Source of the DNA: Deltaproteobacteria bacterium
Lineage (GTDB): Bacteria; Desulfobacterota; Desulfobacteria; Desulfobacterales; ETH-SRB1
Assembly: GCA_019314185.1 (NCBI GenBank)
Contig: JAFCZU010000146.1
Coordinates: 1-7,403 of the forward strand
Direction of reading: 5' to 3'
Length of the DNA stretch: 7,403 bases
Of the stretch, positions 6,237 through 7,403 are shown one piece after another. The notes beneath the pieces were generated by a model. The model saw nothing but the letters and a program-made list of their open reading frames with translations, had not been told where the DNA came from and did no database searches. Numbering within the stretch: position 1 is the first letter of the stretch; the number at the start of each line of letters is the position of its first letter. The position numbers and the translations under genes are program-made.

Positions 6237-7329
6237 TAACTCCCTCTATATGTTTGACGAAATGTCTTCCCATTGCAAAGGCCAGATCAACAGGCACAGC
6301 GTTTCCTATTTGTTTTGCCATGGAGTTCAGATTGCCGGTGAATTCGAAGTCATCATCAAATCCCTGAAGGCGTGCTGCTTCCCTAACACTTATAGCTCTG
6401 TCTTGTTCAGGATGTCCGAATCTTCCGTTCGAATAACTGATGCAGCGAGTCGTTAGTCCTGTTGCCGGTTTATCCCACCATAGGCGACCATAACAGTCAG
6501 TATGCCCAGAATGAGTTTCACCGTTTTCATTGGTCCGGGTGTAACACTCGGGCCAAAGTTTCTTTGGCCAGTTGTTGCGGCCTCCTCCGTCATGGTCAGA
6601 TGCTTTAACCCGCCTCATGTTCAGTTCGGATAATTTGGCGGCACGGTGATTTAGTACAACAAAATCCTTGTATGTCTCTCCAGCGGCAATGGCTGGCAGG
6701 TCTGCAATTGCATTTCGAACAGTTTTGTAGGGATTGTCGCGATCTTTGCCGTGGGTCGGGGCAGGGATGCTTATTTCCCCGTATTTGCTTGCCAACAATA
6801 CAAAACGACGACGCAGCTGTGGTGTGCCATAATCTTGGGCTGCAACTACCCCATAGGTGATGTAGTAGCCCATTTTTCCCAGTAGCTTTTTGAACTTTGG
6901 GAATGGCCCCCGTTTGTGTTTGGGGACTTTCTGTAAGCCCGGAACATTTTCAACAAAAACGAAGTCCGGTTTGAATTCATCTATGATAATGCCGAACTGG
7001 GACAATAAGCTCTTGCGTATGTCGCGTTTAGGACTTTCCGTATTCTGCTTGGTAAACGGCTGGCAGGGAGCACATCCGCAGAATAGTTTGTAACTATCTT
7101 TGTGTTTGTCAATTGCTGGCTGCAGGTCAGAAGCTGTGAGTTTTGTGATGCTTTTGTGGCAAAAAATGGTCTCGGGGAAGTTCAGGGTAAAGGTACTCTT
7201 AACATCCGGATCTATATCCAGTGCAAAAGCTATATCTATGCCGGCATTCTGAAACCCCCTGCTTGTCCCACCACAACCACAGAAGAAGTCAAATGCAACT
7301 ATGTTTTTATATTTGTTGTTTTTTATCAT
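6223..7329 (-). CDS. dcm: DNA (cytosine-5-)-methyltransferase
   Basis: Transfers a methyl group from S-adenosylmethionine to C5 of cytosine within a specific DNA site; here probably the self-marking enzyme of a restriction-modification-like system. At 368 residues it is a normal size and looks complete. Motif I is DFFCGCGG (14-21), motif IV has the catalytic Cys89 in PCQ (88-90), motif VI is ENV (127-129), motif VIII is Q171, R173, R175, the HPEQDRAISVREAARLQGF block (306-324) belongs to the conserved C-terminal part, and motif X is GNAVP (342-346). The target recognition region lies between motifs VIII and IX (about 180-288), with DGGGRNNWP at 247-255 and YGRLWWDKPATGLTTR (280-295) following; I cannot predict the site. 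The symbol is used in the family sense, not for orthology to E. coli Dcm. It is the first gene of the operon; the ATG at 7329 has only a weak ribosome site. The vsr gene at the far end fits its 5mC product. Confidence 0.95.
   Translation of the reverse strand: MIKNNKYKNIVAFDFFCGCGGTSRGFQNAGIDIAFALDIDPDVKSTFTLNFPETIFCHKSITKLTASDLQPAIDKHKDSYKLFCGCAPCQPFTKQNTESPKRDIRKSLLSQFGIIIDEFKPDFVFVENVPGLQKVPKHKRGPFPKFKKLLGKMGYYITYGVVAAQDYGTPQLRRRFVLLASKYGEISIPAPTHGKDRDNPYKTVRNAIADLPAIAAGETYKDFVVLNHRAAKLSELNMRRVKASDHDGGGRNNWPKKLWPECYTRTNENGETHSGHTDCYGRLWWDKPATGLTTRCISYSNGRFGHPEQDRAISVREAARLQGFDDDFEFTGNLNSMAKQIGNAVPVDLAFAMGRHFVKHIEGVNGKI
6240..6247 (-). promoter_or_regulatory. Shine-Dalgarno of the ATPase gene
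   Basis: AGAGGGAG on the minus strand ends 3 nt before the ATG at 6236. It lies within the last codons of the methylase gene, whose TAA is at 6225-6223, so ribosomes can start the ATPase before the methylase is finished. This supports ATG 6236 as the true start. Confidence 0.7.
6551..6569. repeat. 8-bp inverted repeat in the recognition region of the methylase gene
   Basis: GGCCAAAG (6551-6558) and CTTTGGCC (6562-6569) are perfect reverse complements with a 3-nt loop. On the coding strand it encodes the repeated peptide WPKKLWP (254-260), so the symmetry may just follow from the two Trp-Pro pairs. GGCC at both ends could also be a methylation or protein site. Confidence 0.6.
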
Positions 7330-7349
7330 TTATGACCCATGTAAATAAT

Positions 7350-7381
7350 ATACTTATACAAAGTATTTCAACTTCCATCAA
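7350..7381 (-). promoter_or_regulatory. Candidate operon promoter with overlapping palindrome
   Basis: On the minus strand TTGATG (7381-7376, 4/6) is followed by a 17-bp spacer and TATAAG (7358-7353, 5/6), about 24 nt before the methylase ATG. The T-rich run at 7390-7403 just upstream of the -35 box resembles an UP element. A 6-bp inverted repeat ATACTT (7350-7355) and AAGTAT (7361-7366) overlaps the -10 box and could be an operator for a repressor or for the methylase itself. Assigned by consensus and position only. Confidence 0.45.
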
Positions 7382-7403
7382 TATGTCTTTAAAAAAATAA
7401 GTG

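Noticed and set aside
1..7403. CRISPR array, tRNA, rRNA, insertion sequence or integrase
   Set aside because: I found no regular repeat-spacer pattern, cloverleaf, rRNA-like block, transposase or integrase frame, or terminal inverted repeats.

Overview
The window is a compact leftward (minus-strand) operon of five genes flanked by short AT-rich non-coding DNA. Base composition is moderate to AT-rich, with strong Shine-Dalgarno sites and overlapping genes. This fits a Gram-negative bacterium, probably a proteobacterium, but nothing here fixes the taxon. The gene set and the uneven composition (HNH gene visibly GC-richer, vsr and flanks AT-rich) look like an accessory defence island.

Transcription order (right to left): (1) 7329-6223, a C5-cytosine DNA methyltransferase with all hallmark motifs; (2) 6236-3285, a 983-residue protein with two GHKL ATPase modules, a MORC/Hsp90-type one at the N-terminus and a histidine-kinase-type one with an H-box-like histidine at the C-terminus, joined by a long coiled-coil region; (3) 3285-1687, a 532-residue protein starting with a receiver domain that keeps its acidic pair and phosphoacceptor aspartate, followed by an uncharacterised C-terminal part; (4) 1690-932, an HNH endonuclease with an N-terminal helical, probably DNA-binding domain; (5) 830-369, a Vsr T:G mismatch endonuclease. 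Genes 1-4 overlap by 14, 1 and 4 nt, so they are almost certainly translated in coupled fashion. vsr follows after a 101-nt gap.

My reading is a restriction-modification-like defence system in which a two-component phosphorelay is built into the operon. The methylase marks self DNA. The dual ATPase senses DNA or its modification state and may phosphorylate Asp107 of the receiver protein. The receiver protein gates or recruits the HNH nuclease. Vsr repairs T:G mismatches left by 5-methylcytosine deamination. MutL/MORC-type ATPases linked to R-M operons are known from comparative genomics (Aravind group), so the individual families are not new. The specific wiring of histidine-kinase-like domain, receiver and HNH nuclease appears to me uncharacterised biochemically; this is inference.

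The flanks hold a candidate sigma70 promoter with a small palindrome upstream of the methylase (7350-7381), and a left intergenic region (48-368) with face-to-face promoter-like elements, recurring ATATCAA motifs and no recognisable intrinsic terminator. A possible His-rich C-terminal tail of a plus-strand gene lies at 1-47. A perfect 15-bp inverted repeat sits inside the receiver gene (2201-2239). I see no tRNA, rRNA, CRISPR array, insertion sequence or integrase.
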